64,000 nt of DNA from Azolla caroliniana (taxonomy: Eukaryota; Polypodiophyta): NCBI GenBank assembly GCA_043228905.1, contig JBHGNT010000020.1, positions 9,176,001 through 9,240,000 of the forward strand. Direction: 5' to 3'. The number at the start of each line of letters is the position of its first letter. Positions within the stretch are counted from its first letter, which is position 1. A model generated the notes under the pieces. It was not told the origin of the DNA. It was given only the letters and a program-made list of their open reading frames with translations, and made no database searches. Shown here one piece after another: positions 62,813 to 64,000 of the stretch. Position numbers and translations under genes: made by a program.

Positions 62813-64000
62813 GATGTCAGGCCGTGTCGCGACCATCAGGTACATAAGGGAGCCGACTGCCGGTGCATACGGTACCGACTTCATATCTTCCCCCTCCGAA
62901 CCGGATGTCGGGCAGTCTCGCTGAGAGAGCCGAAGATTCATAGGGAGTGGGGTTGAAGCAGATTTGGCTGATTGCATGTTGAAGCGTTCCAAGACACGTC
63001 CGATATAGTCGGTCTGAGACAAAAAAAGATGTCGTTTATCGCGATGCCGACTAATCTTCATGCCAAGGATGTGTCGTGCCGGACCGAGGTCCTTCATGGC
63101 AAACTTCAACCGCAGTTGCCGAACGAGATCGGCAAGTTCGCCCGCGTGGCGTCCAGAAATTAGCATGTCGTCCACGTAAATGATGAGGAAGATGGGTGAT
63201 CCATCTCGAGCTGTGTTGGTGAAGAGACAATGGTCCTCATCGCTTTTGGAGAAGCCGATTGATTGGATGAAGTCGTCGAACTTCTTGTACCATTGTCGCG
63301 GTGCCTGTTTGAGGCCGTATAGACTCTTCCTGAGTCGGCAGACTAGATGTTCTTGGCCAGTTGCCACGAAGCCTTTTGGCTGCTCCATATAAATTTCCTC
63401 CTCGAGATCACCATGGAGGAAGGCTGTTTTGACATCTAGCTGAATCAGCTCCAAGTTGTCAGCTGCCACGACGCCGAGCAGAAGACGAAGGGTTGTCATT
63501 TTCACCACTGGTGAAAAAATCTCGTCGAAGTCGACGCCATATTCTTGTCGGAAGCCCTTCGCAACTAATCTGGCCTTGTACTTTGGGGTGGTCGAATCAG
63601 ACGTCTCTTTTAGTCGATAAACCCACTTGCAAGGAAGAGCACGTCGGTTCCTAGGTAATTCGACCAGATCCCAAGTCTTGTTTGCCCGGATGGAGTGCAT
63701 TTCCGACTCCATCGCCAGATGCCAGGTGGCCGAATCGACAGATGTCGATGCTTCTTCGTAAGACGTCGGTTCGCCGGCGTCGGTGAAGAAAATTCCAGGA
63801 GAATACCTCTCCGGAGGTTGCGACAGTCTCTCGGATCGTCGAGGTATGATTGGACTGGTCGCATCGGGTATCGAGGTCGGATGGTCCGAAACCGAATCAT
63901 TCGGCTGTGCCGAGTCAGAGTTGTCCGAGTCGGTAGTATAAGGTTCAGCTACCCGTGAAGCTGACCGTGTGTTGAGAGCGGGGCCTTCTTGAAGGGTCGG
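62813..64000 (-). CDS. I-1 gag-pol, integrase C-terminus and RT (partial, runs off the window)
   Basis: Open from the window edge to the I-2 insertion, with the same protein as I-2: RRSERLSQPPERYSPGIFFT, CKWVYRLKETSDSTTPKYKA, QLDVKTAFLHGDLEEEIYME, IIYVDDMLISGR, HILGMKISRHRDKR, LMVATRPDI. The frame then enters the I-2 LTR. Gag, protease and most of integrase lie outside the window. Confidence 0.85.

Larger units (their letters stand above)
56341..64000 (-). mobile_element. Ty1/copia element I-1, interrupted by I-2, 5' end off the window
   Basis: 3' LTR 56341-56626, then RNase H and the end of RT to 57442, [I-2], RT and earlier pol from 62818 to the window edge. It is the same family as I-2 and nearly identical to it. 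Where I-2 has a TGA (58411-58413), I-1 has CGA, so the part of I-1 seen here is fully open apart from the insertion. Confidence 0.9.

Noticed and set aside
1-64000. CRISPR arrays, rRNA genes, bacterial operons, or an intact host gene
   Set aside because: No spaced identical repeats of CRISPR type, no rRNA-like sequence and no non-transposon gene other than the broken PPR remnant and the unassigned H.

Overview
This window is nuclear DNA of a land plant, and almost all of it is LTR retrotransposons inserted into one another. I see no intact host gene. The only host-gene trace is a broken pentatricopeptide-repeat (PPR) gene near 2.1-2.7 kb. The organism is inferred to be a non-seed plant (bryophyte, lycophyte or fern grade): one Ty3/gypsy element (J) has the gag, reverse transcriptase and self-priming layout typical of fungal-type chromoviruses, which among plants are known mainly from non-seed lineages. 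This is an inference from family knowledge; no search was run.

Layout. 1-4995: J, minus strand, running off the left edge and interrupted by PPR debris and a GCC-rich repeat. 5045-5207: SINE-like remnant. 5208-17050: an LTR (F1) split by A1 (5328-16700), a gag-only element on the minus strand, which itself carries C1 (7993-14863), a plus-strand Ty3/gypsy element with a third ORF. 17470-48325: E, one Ty1/copia element spread over 31 kb. A2 (19176-39105) sits in E. D, a copia deletion derivative (22036-26415), and B, a Ty3/gypsy element with a complete though broken pol (28045-38258), sit in A2. A3 (28101-32504) sits in the 5' LTR of B. A second copia element, G (42456-47640), also sits in E, and G carries C2, an inverted LTR-gag-LTR structure (44572-46711). 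48326-51501: the end of F, a Ty3/gypsy element with a third ORF and 3' LTR. 51576-54583: an unrecognised, degenerate long reading frame (H) on the minus strand. 54680-56340: hairpin tandem repeats and low-complexity DNA. 56341-64000: two very young copies of one copia family, I-2 (57443-62812) inserted into I-1.

Nesting gives an insertion order: host site, then E, then A2 and G, then B, D and C2, then A3. Target-site duplications confirm several boundaries: acgt for A1 and A2, cacgg for D, gatgt for I-2, gacag/gatag for G, ctaac/ttaac for E.

The most interesting biology is the A family. Its LTR ends, primer-binding site, polypurine tract and gag match those of B, but each A copy carries gag plus a tandem-repeat array in place of pol. 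It looks like a gag-only parasite of B-type elements. C and F share an undescribed third ORF. In C it has a globular N-terminus, a proline-rich linker, a long coiled coil and a tail that reads into the 3' LTR. E and G share an acidic-to-basic tail after RNase H that also ends inside the LTR.
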